DNA of 39,826 bases from JBAZHE01 sp964547855 (GTDB lineage Bacteria; Patescibacteriota; Patescibacteriia; Patescibacteriales; WJLG01), in the NCBI GenBank assembly GCA_964547855.1, contig CAZJPG010000013.1, forward strand, positions 1 to 39,826, given 5' to 3'. The notes beneath the pieces are model-generated. The model had not been told where the DNA came from. It did not search any database and worked only from the letters and a program-made list of their open reading frames with translations. Positions 1 to 7,980 of the stretch are shown here, one piece after another. The position numbers and the translations under genes are program-made. Each line of letters opens with the position of its first letter. The stretch's first letter is position 1.

Positions 1-48
1 CTGACGCCCAACGAGGCGTTGGCTAAGGTGCAAAATGTGTGTTCCTAA
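1..48 (+). CDS. Possible 3' end of a truncated gene
   Basis: Frame 1 is open from the first base to a TAA at 46-48 and would encode the C-terminal tail LTPNEALAKVQNVCS. The tail reads like a helix end, but fifteen residues are too few to identify a family. The other two forward frames stop within 25 bases. No clear terminator follows before the next promoter. Weak call. Confidence 0.3.
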   Translation: MTPNEALAKVQNVCS

Positions 49-90
49 AACAAATGAAATGGTCGCTACTGCTAAGTTTGGCTATTTTTA

Positions 91-118
91 TTGACATTGT
101 TTAGTGAATATGTAAAAT
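91..118 (+). promoter_or_regulatory. Sigma-70 promoter for the EEP-family gene
   Basis: TTGACA at 91-96 and TAAAAT at 113-118 are separated by 16 bases, with TG directly before the -10. This places the transcript start near 125, about 40 nt before the GTG start at 166. A Shine-Dalgarno-like AGAGGTGG lies just before that start. Confidence 0.5.
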
Positions 119-165
119 TATACATCTAATATTGCTCATTTTAATCTAAAAGAAAGAGGTGGGAC

Positions 166-1044
166 GTGATAAGGAATGTTTTTTGTTTGTTGTTCTCGTT
201 TTTGTTTGCGGTCTATGCTGCGGACTGTAATTATGTAGACGATCTTGGCAGGTCATCCGCTAAGGATGCTTTTATCTTTATCTCTTGGAATGCCTGTAAT
301 TTTGGGTGTTCCAAGTCCGATAAAGAGATCGGTTTTATGGCTAACGTGTTAAGGTTTGCCGATATCGTGGCGATCCAGGAAGTCAGTACGTCTGATTGCG
401 GTGCGCAGACCACGGCTAAATTAGCCGACGAGCTTAATCGCAAAGGCGCGAAATGGGATTATATCGTCACTGAATCGACTCATGACAGCCCTTCAAAGGA
501 GAGATATTCATTTCTTTGGAAGACTAAAAGAATATCTCTAATGAGTCGGTCTTGCTTGGTTGTGTTTGAGTTAAGTCCTGGGATGGAACGCGAGCCAGCG
601 TTGGTGCGGTTTAAAATTGATGGCAAAGAGCTATATATAGCCTCATTCCATCTGGCGCCAACAAAAAAGAATCCTCGTGCCGAGATCGAATTTATCGGAG
701 TCAATAAGAAGCTTTTTGATAAGCCGAATATTGTCATGGCTGGTGATTTCAATCTTAGCCATCTTGAAATGAATGACATCGTCGAGATGGCTATGGGATT
801 TAAAAGCAATATTTCTGGAGAAACTTCACTAAAAAGCAAATTGACTAAAAAGGGAAAATACTTAAACAAAGAGTATGATAACGTTTTTAGTAAGGGTGTT
901 GTCGTGCGTCGAGCTGGAATAATCGATTTCGTATCCAAGATGGCCGCTACTGGGACTATAGACCTTTCTTCTGAGGAGAATGGTCTAAAAAAGGCCAAGC
1001 AGATAAGTGACCATTTGCCGGTTTTTGTAGAACTTTCTTTTTAG
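166..1044 (+). CDS. Exported endonuclease/exonuclease/phosphatase (EEP) family protein
   Basis: This is a 292-residue protein of the DNase I-like EEP fold, a family of Mg-dependent phosphodiesterases acting on DNA, RNA, lipids or inositol phosphates. Visible motifs are WNACNFG (about 41-47), AIQEV with the metal-binding Glu (about 72), GDFNLSH (193-199) and the C-terminal SDHLP (281-285) carrying the catalytic His. Residues 1-19 are hydrophobic and end in AYAADC-like sequence, so the protein is probably secreted or, via Cys21, possibly a lipoprotein. The start is GTG with AGAGGTGG upstream. It is a single gene with its own promoter and terminator. In an organism that probably scavenges nucleotides, an exported DNase is an attractive role, but the substrate cannot be read from sequence. 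Confidence 0.85.
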   Translation: MIRNVFCLLFSFLFAVYAADCNYVDDLGRSSAKDAFIFISWNACNFGCSKSDKEIGFMANVLRFADIVAIQEVSTSDCGAQTTAKLADELNRKGAKWDYIVTESTHDSPSKERYSFLWKTKRISLMSRSCLVVFELSPGMEREPALVRFKIDGKELYIASFHLAPTKKNPRAEIEFIGVNKKLFDKPNIVMAGDFNLSHLEMNDIVEMAMGFKSNISGETSLKSKLTKKGKYLNKEYDNVFSKGVVVRRAGIIDFVSKMAATGTIDLSSEENGLKKAKQISDHLPVFVELSF

Positions 1045-1060
1045 TGTTTTTGCGACAAGT

Positions 1061-1088
1061 AACGAGCTGGAAACGGCTCGTTTTTTAT
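1061..1088 (+). terminator. Rho-independent terminator
   Basis: A perfect 7-bp stem AACGAGC/GCTCGTT is followed by TTTTTTATTTTT. It ends the EEP-family gene. Confidence 0.85.
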
Positions 1089-1146
1089 TTTTTAATAATT
1101 TAAAAAGAGGGGGTGCGTAAAGATTAAAGAAATATATTGATTTTTA

Positions 1147-1155
1147 TGCTAAGAT
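1147..1155 (+). promoter_or_regulatory. Extended -10 promoter TGC-TAAGAT
   Basis: An extended -10 element (TGCTAAGAT) sits 35 nt before the ATG at 1190. A GGAGG at 1163-1167 is too far from the ATG (more than 20 nt) to act as a normal Shine-Dalgarno site. Confidence 0.4.
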
Positions 1156-1189
1156 TAAAATCGGAGGAATATTAAAATTATAGAAAAAT

Positions 1190-2239
1190 ATGCGCAAATC
1201 ATTATCTATCTTGCTTTTACTGGTCTTGATGCCGGCAGTGGCAGTTATGTCGTTGATCTTTTCTTTTAAGGCCAACGTCTTTAAGGCTGATTTTATAAAA
1301 GAGGAGTTATCCTCCAGTCAGATTTACTCAATTCTTGAGGATAGTTTGGCCACGTCCTTTTCATCGTCGGATATAGTTGGCGCATTGCCTTTGTCAAAGG
1401 AGGTTTTGAATGATATTTCTCGCCGCGCAATTTCCGCGTCTTGGCTTAAATCTAGCGCCGAAGGAACCATTGACGATTATTTTAAGTGGGTCGATGAGCC
1501 AAATAACACCCCGCTATCTTTGCCGGTCGACCTTTCCGATCCCAAGAGGGAGTTCTTTTCTGGTTTGGATTATTCTCTTGGAGAGTGGTTGAACGATTTG
1601 CCAAATTGCACTATAAAAATGATAATGAATAAGGAGTTCTGCCGCCAACCAGGAATGAACGTGGCGCAGATCAAGGACCTGTTAAAATTGGAGAGTATCG
1701 ATTTAGTTGCTATTCAAGGTCAAGTTCCGGACAAGATCGATTTGGCTGATCCGAATATTCCGGTTATTACTTTGACGGATGGAAAGGATTTTGACCTTGC
1801 TAAGGAGATCTCGCCTTTTATACAATTTTTGATCAAGGAAAAAGATGTTTACAATAGGATCGTTAAGAATTATTCCTATGCTGCTATCGCTTGTTTTGTC
1901 TTGATCTTACTTTATTTAATCTTAAACATTAAGGGGCTGAAAAGATTTTTGCGCTGGTTCGGCATAATGTTCGTTTCTTTTAGCGTCCTTCCTTTGGTCA
2001 TGGATTTTGCTAGTCGCCGCATAATAGAAAAGACTATCTTGGCCAATCAATCCTTGAGTAGTGGGTCGGGCATTGCCTTGTCTTCTGTTTTGCCGGGCAT
2101 AATACGTGATTTTCGGGCAGCGGAGTTTTCTTTGGTTCTGGCGGCTGGCATAGCTTCATTAGTGATTGGAATTGCCTTGATAGTGGCATCGTTTTCATTG
2201 AAAACAAAGGTCGTTGAGGAAGTGAAAGAAGGGAATTAG
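1190..2239 (+). CDS. Multi-pass membrane protein of unknown function
   Basis: The family is not recognised. The 349-residue protein has an N-terminal hydrophobic segment (about 6-27), then a soluble domain of about 200 residues containing two Cys in the stretch NCTIKMIMNKEFC. Three further transmembrane segments follow in the C-terminal third (about 228-246, 252-275 and 310-337), and the tail is charged. The topology suggests one large extracytoplasmic domain anchored by a four-helix membrane module. It is transcribed alone, with an extended -10 promoter upstream and a terminator shared with the convergent purM-like gene. It has no Shine-Dalgarno sequence. No function is proposed. Confidence 0.75.
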   Translation: MRKSLSILLLLVLMPAVAVMSLIFSFKANVFKADFIKEELSSSQIYSILEDSLATSFSSSDIVGALPLSKEVLNDISRRAISASWLKSSAEGTIDDYFKWVDEPNNTPLSLPVDLSDPKREFFSGLDYSLGEWLNDLPNCTIKMIMNKEFCRQPGMNVAQIKDLLKLESIDLVAIQGQVPDKIDLADPNIPVITLTDGKDFDLAKEISPFIQFLIKEKDVYNRIVKNYSYAAIACFVLILLYLILNIKGLKRFLRWFGIMFVSFSVLPLVMDFASRRIIEKTILANQSLSSGSGIALSSVLPGIIRDFRAAEFSLVLAAGIASLVIGIALIVASFSLKTKVVEEVKEGN

Positions 2240-2265
2240 AATACTCTTTTATTTTTTGGAAATTT

Positions 2266-2297
2266 AAAAACCGCAACTAGAAAAGTCGCGGTTTTTT
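2266..2297. terminator. Bidirectional terminator
   Basis: AAAACCGC and GCGGTTTT form a stem with an ACT/AGT extension, flanked by A-rich and T-rich tracts. It serves both the plus-strand membrane protein and the minus-strand purM-like gene. Confidence 0.8.
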
Positions 2298-2318
2298 GTT
2301 GAACATGTTGATTTACGT

Positions 2319-3494
2319 TCAGTAATTGAAAGTTCCATAGGCGGTTTCAAGAATAACTTGATTTTCACCCTCGCAGCGTTCGCATTTACCGAGTGTGTGA
2401 AAATTGATCATGGAATGATTAGCTGCTTTTTCAATGGCTCTGTATAGCTCTGGGCATCTTTTTCCGATGATATCAAGACCAACACCACAATTAAAGGTTT
2501 TGAACATGTTTTTCCATCCTTCGCCGGTCTCTGACTTGATGAGTTGAAAGATCGGTGGTGGTTCTATCATTCCTTTGATATAACGAATGCCGCCTTGTCC
2601 GACGTTACGGATCTTTGTGGCTCCTCCGCCGGTGTTGACACTGATACCATGGAGAGTGTGTTCGGCCTTTGTTTTTTTTAACTCGTCCATTAGACGGCGA
2701 ATGAAGATCGCCCATTGTCTGGTGGGGGAGAGAATCGCTTGGCTTATCTCCATGCCCAGTCCTTCTGGTTCATCTCCGACTTTGAAACGTCCTTTGTAGA
2801 ATTTTCCGCCTGGACGACGAAGGAAGGGGTATTTTTTGTTATAACCCACATCCATCAAGGTTCTGGCCAAAGTGATGCCATTGGACATTATTCCGGAGTT
2901 TTCCTCTCTCTCCCAGGATGCTCGTCCATCGCTTGAAAGACCGTAGATGACATCTCCAGGCTTAACATTGCCACGTATGACACCACCACTTCGCATATGC
3001 GCATCGATTGATATGTCGAAGGCTATATTCAGCACATTGTCAGGAAGGTCGGCTGTCTCTCCGCCTAGAAAGTAGAAAATGAAACCATTGTCTCTGTAGA
3101 GTTTTTTTAACTCTTCAAAGCGCATCGACAGAATTTTCATCAGCTCTTTTTTGATCTTACCAGCAGGTAATCCGACATTGAGGCAGTCGATTATCTTCCA
3201 GTAGCCATAGACGAATCCAGAAGCGGAAATATCGGAAGTGTTCATGGACATACCATCGTCGATCATCCCGCCAAAGATCTCTATATTTCCGGTTTCCAAG
3301 AAGTACAAGAATCTTTGGATCGATTTGCTGCCATCACCATCGGCGTGCGACGTAGTTACCCATCCCTTTCTGGTCGGATCTTTGATGATATTTACGAACG
3401 CTCCTGGGTAGTCATTGTCGATGATGCCGGAAAAGGCCTTGCGGACAATGCCCTTGCTGGAATCTACTCCTAATTTTTTGTACAGGTCGGTCAT
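2319..3494 (-). CDS. PurM-like (AIR synthase-related) ATP-dependent enzyme
   Basis: This 391-residue protein resembles phosphoribosylformylglycinamidine cyclo-ligase. YKKLGVDSSKG near the N-terminus corresponds to the PurM Y-AGVD start, HADGDGSKS (50-58) to the DGVGTK ATP loop, FLGGETADLPD (142-152) to the GGETAEMPG signature, and GLSSDGR (185-191) with SNGITLAR (204-211) to the GLxSSG...SNGYSL region. It is longer than typical PurM (about 345 residues) and ends with a CERC pair that could bind metal. The start has a strong AAAGGAG site. No other purine-pathway gene lies in the window. It may be a true AIR synthase or a PurM-superfamily enzyme recruited for another ATP-dependent reaction; the divergence at DGDGSK and the extra tail argue for caution. 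Confidence 0.8.
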   Translation of the reverse strand: MTDLYKKLGVDSSKGIVRKAFSGIIDNDYPGAFVNIIKDPTRKGWVTTSHADGDGSKSIQRFLYFLETGNIEIFGGMIDDGMSMNTSDISASGFVYGYWKIIDCLNVGLPAGKIKKELMKILSMRFEELKKLYRDNGFIFYFLGGETADLPDNVLNIAFDISIDAHMRSGGVIRGNVKPGDVIYGLSSDGRASWEREENSGIMSNGITLARTLMDVGYNKKYPFLRRPGGKFYKGRFKVGDEPEGLGMEISQAILSPTRQWAIFIRRLMDELKKTKAEHTLHGISVNTGGGATKIRNVGQGGIRYIKGMIEPPPIFQLIKSETGEGWKNMFKTFNCGVGLDIIGKRCPELYRAIEKAANHSMINFHTLGKCERCEGENQVILETAYGTFNY

Positions 3495-3637
3495 TCTGTG
3501 ACTCCTTTGTCTTGAAAAATTTTTACACAGTGGAACTTATTTTAAAAGGTCATTTTCATCGTTTAGATGACTTATAAAATTACTACAAGTCTGCACATAA
3601 GTCAATGTGGTAAATTTTGGCGTTGATTATATGTTTG

Positions 3638-3646
3638 TGCTAAAAT
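3638..3646 (+). promoter_or_regulatory. Extended -10 promoter for the sigma factor gene
   Basis: TG-C-TAAAAT at 3638-3646 is a good extended -10. The predicted transcript start is near 3653, which gives a leader of about 100 nt before the ATG at 3753. Confidence 0.5.
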
Positions 3647-3650
3647 AAGA

Positions 3651-3681
3651 CACAAAGATGCTGTCGAGTTTAGTCTTTGTG
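3651..3681 (+). promoter_or_regulatory. Hairpin at the 5' end of the sigma factor mRNA
   Basis: CACAAAGA (3651-3658) pairs perfectly with TCTTTGTG (3674-3681) across a 15-nt loop, exactly where transcription from the extended -10 would begin. There is no T tract after it, so it is a leader structure (stability or regulation) rather than a terminator. Confidence 0.45.
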
Positions 3682-3752
3682 ATTAGATCTTCGATAAAAT
3701 GAATATTTTACGGCGTTTAGCGTATTAATTTAGGAAGGGGCATTATTCGATA

Positions 3753-4340
3753 ATGGTAAATGAAAACCCAGACAATTTGAGCGATGAAGAAATCGTTGAC
3801 TTGGTCCTTGAAGATCAGAGTCGTTTTTTACTAATCATTAATCGTTACAAGGATAAACTTTTTAATTTTATCAGAAGAATAACCAATACTGGAGTGGAAG
3901 ATGCTGAAGATCTACTGCAGGATATCTTCTTAAAAGTATATTTGAATATAAATAGCTTCGATCGCGGGCAGAAATTTTCTTCCTGGATATATGCCATAGC
4001 TCGCAATCAGGTTATTAGCAATCATCGCAAGCTTAAAGTTAGGCCAGAGGGACATTCGGTCGGGATCGATGATGACGGAGCTGAAAAAATAATATCAGAT
4101 TTCAATATTGGAGAAGATTTCGATTCCGGCTTGGCAAAAGAAAAGGTTTTGTATACCTTGGATGAATTAAAGGCGAAGTATAGAGAGGTTTTGGTCTTGA
4201 AGTTTTTTGAAGACAAAAGTTATGACGAGATATCCGATATTATAAAAAAGCCGGTTGGTACAGTCGGTTCGATGATAAACAAGGCTAAAAAGGAATTCAG
4301 GGATGAGTTTAAAAGGAAAAATATAAAATATGAGATATGA
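3753..4340 (+). CDS. ECF-type RNA polymerase sigma factor
   Basis: This 195-residue sigma-70 family protein contains only regions 2 and 4. Region 2 includes DAEDLLQDIFLKVY and the -10 recognition stretch FSSWIYAIARNQV (roughly residues 50-90). Region 4 includes LKAKYREVLVLKFFEDKSY, DEISDIIKKPVGTVGS and MINKAKKEF (roughly 135-185), a typical helix-turn-helix. GGAAGGGG lies 12 nt before the ATG. The stop codon overlaps the start of the next gene as ATGA, so the two are translationally coupled and the neighbour may regulate the sigma factor. Its regulon is unknown. The small exported protein downstream is a likely target. Confidence 0.93.
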   Translation: MVNENPDNLSDEEIVDLVLEDQSRFLLIINRYKDKLFNFIRRITNTGVEDAEDLLQDIFLKVYLNINSFDRGQKFSSWIYAIARNQVISNHRKLKVRPEGHSVGIDDDGAEKIISDFNIGEDFDSGLAKEKVLYTLDELKAKYREVLVLKFFEDKSYDEISDIIKKPVGTVGSMINKAKKEFRDEFKRKNIKYEI

Positions 4341-5113
4341 CTTTAGATGAAAAATTCGGGGAGGGCTTGCTTCAGCGAATAGAAGAAAAGAAAATCAAGC
4401 CTTTGGCGAGGTGGAGATTTTTGCTTAAAGATTGCGTTGTGTGGGGTATGGGCAGTCTTTCTTTGGTGTTGGGTGGCTTGTCTATGTTATTGGTGTTTTT
4501 TATGTTGAGCCATAACAATCCGGATTCTTATGAGATGTCTATAGGCAAGGTTTGGGATAAATTCTTTTTGATTGTTCCGACTTTTTGGATCGCTTGCTTG
4601 GCTGTTTTTATATTTATAATTTTTTATAACATAAAACACACCAAAAAAGGCTATCGTTATTCCGTTATGTCAGTGTTATTGTTCACTGTTTTGGCTAGCG
4701 CTTTATTGGGCGGTATATTTTATGTATTTGGTCTTGGAGACGCCGTTAACGTAGTTTTAGGCAAAAAGGCACCGTTCTACGATCGTTTAATGAATCCGCG
4801 AATAGATTTTTGGTCTAAGCCAAAGGAAGGGCGCTTGACTGGGGTCATAGATTCGGAGATGGATGATGGTTATATAGTATTTGACCGTGGCGGTAAAGAA
4901 TGGAGAGTCATTACGACCAAGGCCAGAAAAAAGCAATGCGTTAATATCGGAGTTGGCCGCTCGGCTAGATTTTTAGGCGAGATTCAAGGAAGTGATGAGT
5001 TTGTGGCATTGGAAATACTTCCGGCGATAGCTTCTGGTGATGGTTTTTTCGATCGTTTTGGCAGACCTCATGAGAAACGAGGACAATTTCAAGAAGAGTG
5101 TCCAGTTAAATAA
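4337..5113 (+). CDS. Three-helix membrane protein coupled to ECF sigma (putative anti-sigma or stress sensor)
   Basis: This 258-residue protein starts inside the sigma gene's stop codon (ATGA overlap). A cytoplasmic N-terminal segment of about 30 residues is followed by three transmembrane helices (about 35-55, 74-95 and 105-130) and then a soluble domain of about 125 residues. The N-terminal part has no zinc-binding HxxxCxxC motif, so it is not a recognisable ZAS anti-sigma factor. The position directly behind an ECF sigma gene is the usual one for an anti-sigma factor, so that role is inferred from context only. A strong terminator follows at 5146-5177. Confidence 0.75.
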   Translation: MTLDEKFGEGLLQRIEEKKIKPLARWRFLLKDCVVWGMGSLSLVLGGLSMLLVFFMLSHNNPDSYEMSIGKVWDKFFLIVPTFWIACLAVFIFIIFYNIKHTKKGYRYSVMSVLLFTVLASALLGGIFYVFGLGDAVNVVLGKKAPFYDRLMNPRIDFWSKPKEGRLTGVIDSEMDDGYIVFDRGGKEWRVITTKARKKQCVNIGVGRSARFLGEIQGSDEFVALEILPAIASGDGFFDRFGRPHEKRGQFQEECPVK

Positions 5114-5145
5114 TGCCAGATAATTATTGTCTTGAATATTTTTTT

Positions 5146-5177
5146 AAAACCGCCTTTGATCGATCGGCGGTTTTTTA
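5146..5177 (+). terminator. Terminator after the sigma operon
   Basis: AAAACCGCC/GGCGGTTTT form a 9-bp stem extended by GATC/GATC pairing potential and followed by six T. A short open frame crosses it and is judged spurious. Confidence 0.85.
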
Positions 5178-5274
5178 TAATGAAGAAAAAAAGATATCCT
5201 GCGTATTAATAAGCAGAAGGGAATTTCCTAATAAATCAATTATCGTCAGTGACCATATCATTTTAAAAGTGTTG

Positions 5275-5287
5275 TGGTCGTCGACCA
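5275..5287 (+). promoter_or_regulatory. Palindrome upstream of the exported Gly-rich protein
   Basis: TGGTCG-T-CGACCA is a perfect 6-bp inverted repeat around a single base, ending 9 nt before the ATG at 5297. TATCAT at 5256-5261 could be the -10. The repeat would overlap the first transcribed bases and could be an operator. Candidate only. Confidence 0.35.
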
Positions 5288-5296
5288 GCAAAATTT

Positions 5297-5803
5297 ATGA
5301 ATAAAAAGAAAGTTATTATTGTGGCTGCCTCCCTTATGGCTTTAGTGATCGCTGGCGGAGTCGCCACTTCCGTTTTCGCGGCAGAAGATAGTTCCTTGGG
5401 CATCGGAAAGTTTTTCGGTAAGGGGCATGGGCAAAATTTTCCGGAAATGACTGAAACTCAAAAAGCAGAGATAGAAACCGAAATCGATGCCGTTAATGCG
5501 GCCATAGAGGCTGGCGATTACAATGCTTGGGTGGCAGCCGTTAAGGCGGTCAATGAAAATTGTCCTACGCTAGAGAAAATAAATCCCGATAATTTTAGCC
5601 GCTATGTCGAGGCTAGAAAATTATCTGACGACGCCGAGGCTATCTTTAAAGAATTAGGCATTGATGGCAGAGGAGCTATGCTCGGTGGCGGAATGGGATT
5701 TAACAGATCAGGTATGAACGGCGATCATTTAGGTAATTTTGGTCGAGGCGGGCGTGGTCTTGGAAGAATGCAAAACGTCAACGCTTCAAACACTGACAAT
5801 TAA
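5297..5803 (+). CDS. Small exported helical protein with Gly-rich tail
   Basis: This 168-residue protein has a clear signal peptide (KKK, hydrophobic stretch, then SVFAAE, cleavage near residue 29). A helical region of about 80 residues rich in Glu, Ala and Lys, beginning MTETQKAEIETEID, recalls Spy/CpxP-like or DUF2680-like small envelope proteins. The last 45 residues are rich in Gly, Met and Arg (GGGMGF, GRGGRGLGRM). It lies downstream of the ECF sigma operon, separated by a terminator, so it has its own promoter and could be a target of that sigma factor. An envelope chaperone or stress role is inferred from shape and context, not shown. Confidence 0.75.
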   Translation: MNKKKVIIVAASLMALVIAGGVATSVFAAEDSSLGIGKFFGKGHGQNFPEMTETQKAEIETEIDAVNAAIEAGDYNAWVAAVKAVNENCPTLEKINPDNFSRYVEARKLSDDAEAIFKELGIDGRGAMLGGGMGFNRSGMNGDHLGNFGRGGRGLGRMQNVNASNTDN

Positions 5804-5831
5804 GTTATTTAAAAAATCAAAAAATTTATGG

Positions 5832-5910
5832 CTCAAGATGAGTGTTTAAATCACTCTTTTTGAGTTTCTATTTACATAAGAAGGCCCTTGAAACGGTCTT
5901 CTTTTTGTTT
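5832..5910 (+). terminator. Two tandem terminators
   Basis: The first is GAGTG/CACTC (5840-5856) nested in CTCAA/TTGAG with a T5 tract. The second is AAGAAGGC/GTCTTCTT (5878-5903) followed by a long T-rich run. Together they end the exported-protein gene. Confidence 0.75.
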
Positions 5911-5991
5911 TTTTATAAGGTTAATGATTGGGTTGCGTTATGATCGATATGGGGTTATATTAAACTTTAAGATTATTAAGATAAAATTTTT

Positions 5992-6852
5992 ATGACAGAG
6001 TCCATAAAATCATTTCTTGCATCTTTTTGGCCATGGTTCTTTAGCCATGGGTTGAAGATATTTTTTATTTTAGCCATTTCCTGGTTGGTAACCTTGTTTG
6101 GTGGTATTTTCATCGAAAAGATCGTTAGAAAGTTTATTGTCACGGAAAAGACTTCCGAAAATAGAAATGCCGAAAGACAACGAGAGGATACTTTGATTAG
6201 AATATTCTCTACCACGATCAATGTTTTAGTTTGGATATTGGCAGGATTAATGATTATGTCTGAGCTTGGCTTTGCGGTGGGCCCACTTTTAGCGGCTGCA
6301 GGCATAGCTGGCTTAGCCTTCGGATTTGGAGGTCAGTATTTGATCCGTGATTTGATCAGCGGCCTGTTTATTATCATGGAGAACCAATATCGTATCGGTG
6401 ATGTCGTTTGTTTTGAATCAAAATGTGGTTTAGTCGAGGATATTAGCTTACGCATGACAACTTTACGCGACCTTGATGGGACAGTCATCCATGTTCCTCA
6501 TGGGGAGGTAAAGACTGTCTCTAATCTTTCCAAAGGTTTTTCTCGTGTCAACCTCAATATTGGCATCTCTTATTCTTCTGATCTAGAAAAAGTCATTGCC
6601 GTAGTCAATCGTATCGGGCAAGAATTATCCAATGACCCGGCTTGGAAAGAATCGATAATCAAAGCACCGCAATTTTTACGCGTCGACGACTTCGTCGATT
6701 CAGCTATTGTCATAAAAATATTAGGAGACACCCAGCCGATCAAGCAGTGGGATGTCGCTGGCGAGTTACGTAAAAGAATAAAATTGGCTTTTGACAAGGA
6801 GGGGATAGAGATACCGTTTCCGCAAGTAGTCGTTCACCGAAGTGATAAATAA
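5992..6852 (+). CDS. Small-conductance mechanosensitive channel (MscS family)
   Basis: This 286-residue protein has the MscS core. Transmembrane helices lie at about 12-40 and 65-85. The Gly/Ala-rich pore helix runs GPLLAAAGIAGLAFGFGG (about 93-110), followed by QYLIRDLISGLFIIMENQYRIGD and the beta domain with the VPHGEV loop. It is expected to open under membrane tension and release osmolytes during hypo-osmotic shock. The length matches minimal MscS. There is no Shine-Dalgarno sequence: the ATG follows AAAATTTTT directly, a leader type also seen at 11331. It is a single gene between two terminators. Confidence 0.95.
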   Translation: MTESIKSFLASFWPWFFSHGLKIFFILAISWLVTLFGGIFIEKIVRKFIVTEKTSENRNAERQREDTLIRIFSTTINVLVWILAGLMIMSELGFAVGPLLAAAGIAGLAFGFGGQYLIRDLISGLFIIMENQYRIGDVVCFESKCGLVEDISLRMTTLRDLDGTVIHVPHGEVKTVSNLSKGFSRVNLNIGISYSSDLEKVIAVVNRIGQELSNDPAWKESIIKAPQFLRVDDFVDSAIVIKILGDTQPIKQWDVAGELRKRIKLAFDKEGIEIPFPQVVVHRSDK

Positions 6853-6865
6853 AATATTTTCAAAC

Positions 6866-6895
6866 AAAAAAGGACTGGTCTTCCCGGTTCTTTTT
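6866..6895 (+). terminator. Terminator after mscS-like gene
   Basis: AAAAAGGACTGG pairs with CCGGTTCTTTTT (12 bp with two G-T pairs) around a 5-nt loop, and the descending arm carries the T tract. Confidence 0.75.
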
Positions 6896-6918
6896 GAGTT
6901 CCATGAAAACTTAATAAA

Positions 6919-6927
6919 TGCTAGAAT
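6919..6927 (+). promoter_or_regulatory. Extended -10 promoter TGC-TAGAAT
   Basis: TGCTAGAAT matches the extended -10 style of this window. The leader to the ATG at 6970 would be about 36 nt and carries a small GC-rich fold (CGAC/GTCG). Confidence 0.5.
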
Positions 6928-6969
6928 TTATTACAAGGGCGACAAAGCGTCGGCCAGATTTTTTAACCT

Positions 6970-7965
6970 ATGTTTTTCATACAATTATTAATACTTATAG
7001 TTCTTTCGGCTTGGTTTTCCGGCATGGAGATAGCCCTGTTCTCTCTTACTCCGGGAAACGTAAAGCACTTGGTCGTAGCTAGAAAGAGAAATGCTAAGTT
7101 GCTGCAAAAGATATTGAATAAAAAGAAACGATTACTGGTCGTTTTACTTTTGGGTAATAATTTAGTGAATGTGACCATAGCCAGCATGACCAGTCTTTGG
7201 GTTAATCAAAGATTTTCCAGTGGAGCCTTGGGTTTGGCCACTGGCGTTACGACATTACTGATACTGATCTTTGGTGAAATGGTTCCCAAGTCTTTTTTTC
7301 AGACTAAGGCCGAGTCGCTGTCTTTGGTGTTTGTTCCTGTGATCTATTTTTTAGAGACCGTATGTTATCCAATAATTTTCCCTCTGGAAAAATTACTTCT
7401 GTTTTTAACTGGCAAAAGCAAGAGAGAGTTAGTGTCGGAGCAAGAGTTCAAGGCTTTGAGCCGTGTCGCCGTTGAGAAGGGTGTTTTAGGTTTTGAGGAA
7501 CATGAGATGATCATGAACGTGCTCAAATTCGATAAGGTAAAAGCTAAGTCGGTGATGACTCCTAGATATAAGATGTCTATCGTCAGCGATGAGGTCGCGA
7601 TCGATCAGGTGGCCCATTTTATGGCCAAGGAGGGCTATAGCCGCTATCCGGTCTATCATAATCGCGAAGACAATGTCGTTGGTTATGTCCATTTAGTGGA
7701 TGTCATGCGCGTGCTTAATAGCGACGATCGAGAGGACGAAATCTCTAAGCATATCAGTCCGATCATGAAGGTCGACAAAGACGACAATGTGGATAGGATA
7801 TTCAAGAGAATGGTCAAAGAGGGCATACACATAGCCATGGTCTATAGGAACGGCGAGCAATTGATCGGCATGTTGAGTCTGGAGGATCTTTTGGAGGAAT
7901 TGGTCGGGGATATAAAAGACGAAAACGATCGTCGATATGATGAAGAGTTAGAAGCGGCTGATTAA
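6970..7965 (+). CDS. CNNM (DUF21) / CBS-pair membrane protein, HlyC/CorC family
   Basis: This 331-residue protein has an N-terminal DUF21/CNNM transmembrane domain (about 1-140, with the characteristic SAWFSGMEIALFSL at the start). Two CBS domains follow, beginning at VMTPRYKMSIV (about 198) and at ISPIMKVDKDDNV (about 265) and ending in LIGMLSLEDLLEELVGDIKDE. The C-terminal CorC_HlyC domain found in longer members is absent. Family members are linked to Mg or Co efflux and homeostasis, with the CBS pair sensing adenine nucleotides. The older name hemolysin is not evidence of toxicity. It is transcribed alone from an extended -10 promoter, without a Shine-Dalgarno site. Confidence 0.93.
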   Translation: MFFIQLLILIVLSAWFSGMEIALFSLTPGNVKHLVVARKRNAKLLQKILNKKKRLLVVLLLGNNLVNVTIASMTSLWVNQRFSSGALGLATGVTTLLILIFGEMVPKSFFQTKAESLSLVFVPVIYFLETVCYPIIFPLEKLLLFLTGKSKRELVSEQEFKALSRVAVEKGVLGFEEHEMIMNVLKFDKVKAKSVMTPRYKMSIVSDEVAIDQVAHFMAKEGYSRYPVYHNREDNVVGYVHLVDVMRVLNSDDREDEISKHISPIMKVDKDDNVDRIFKRMVKEGIHIAMVYRNGEQLIGMLSLEDLLEELVGDIKDENDRRYDEELEAAD

Positions 7966-7980
7966 TATGTTTTTGCGATA

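Noticed and set aside
6..23. GCCCAAC/GTTGGC inverted repeat at the window start as a terminator
   Set aside because: It has no T tract and lies within a possible coding end.
3532..3563. GGAACTT followed by CGTTT upstream of the ECF sigma gene, like an autoregulated ECF promoter
   Set aside because: The spacer between GGAACTT and CGT is 21 nt, too long for known ECF promoters, and a normal extended -10 lies downstream.
5113..5304. 63-codon open frame after the sigma operon
   Set aside because: It runs through a strong terminator and overlaps the next gene start; composition is not protein-like.
6030..6052. Repeated GCCATGG in the mscS-like gene
   Set aside because: It is explained by the codons for FWPWFFSHG and has no repeat structure beyond that.
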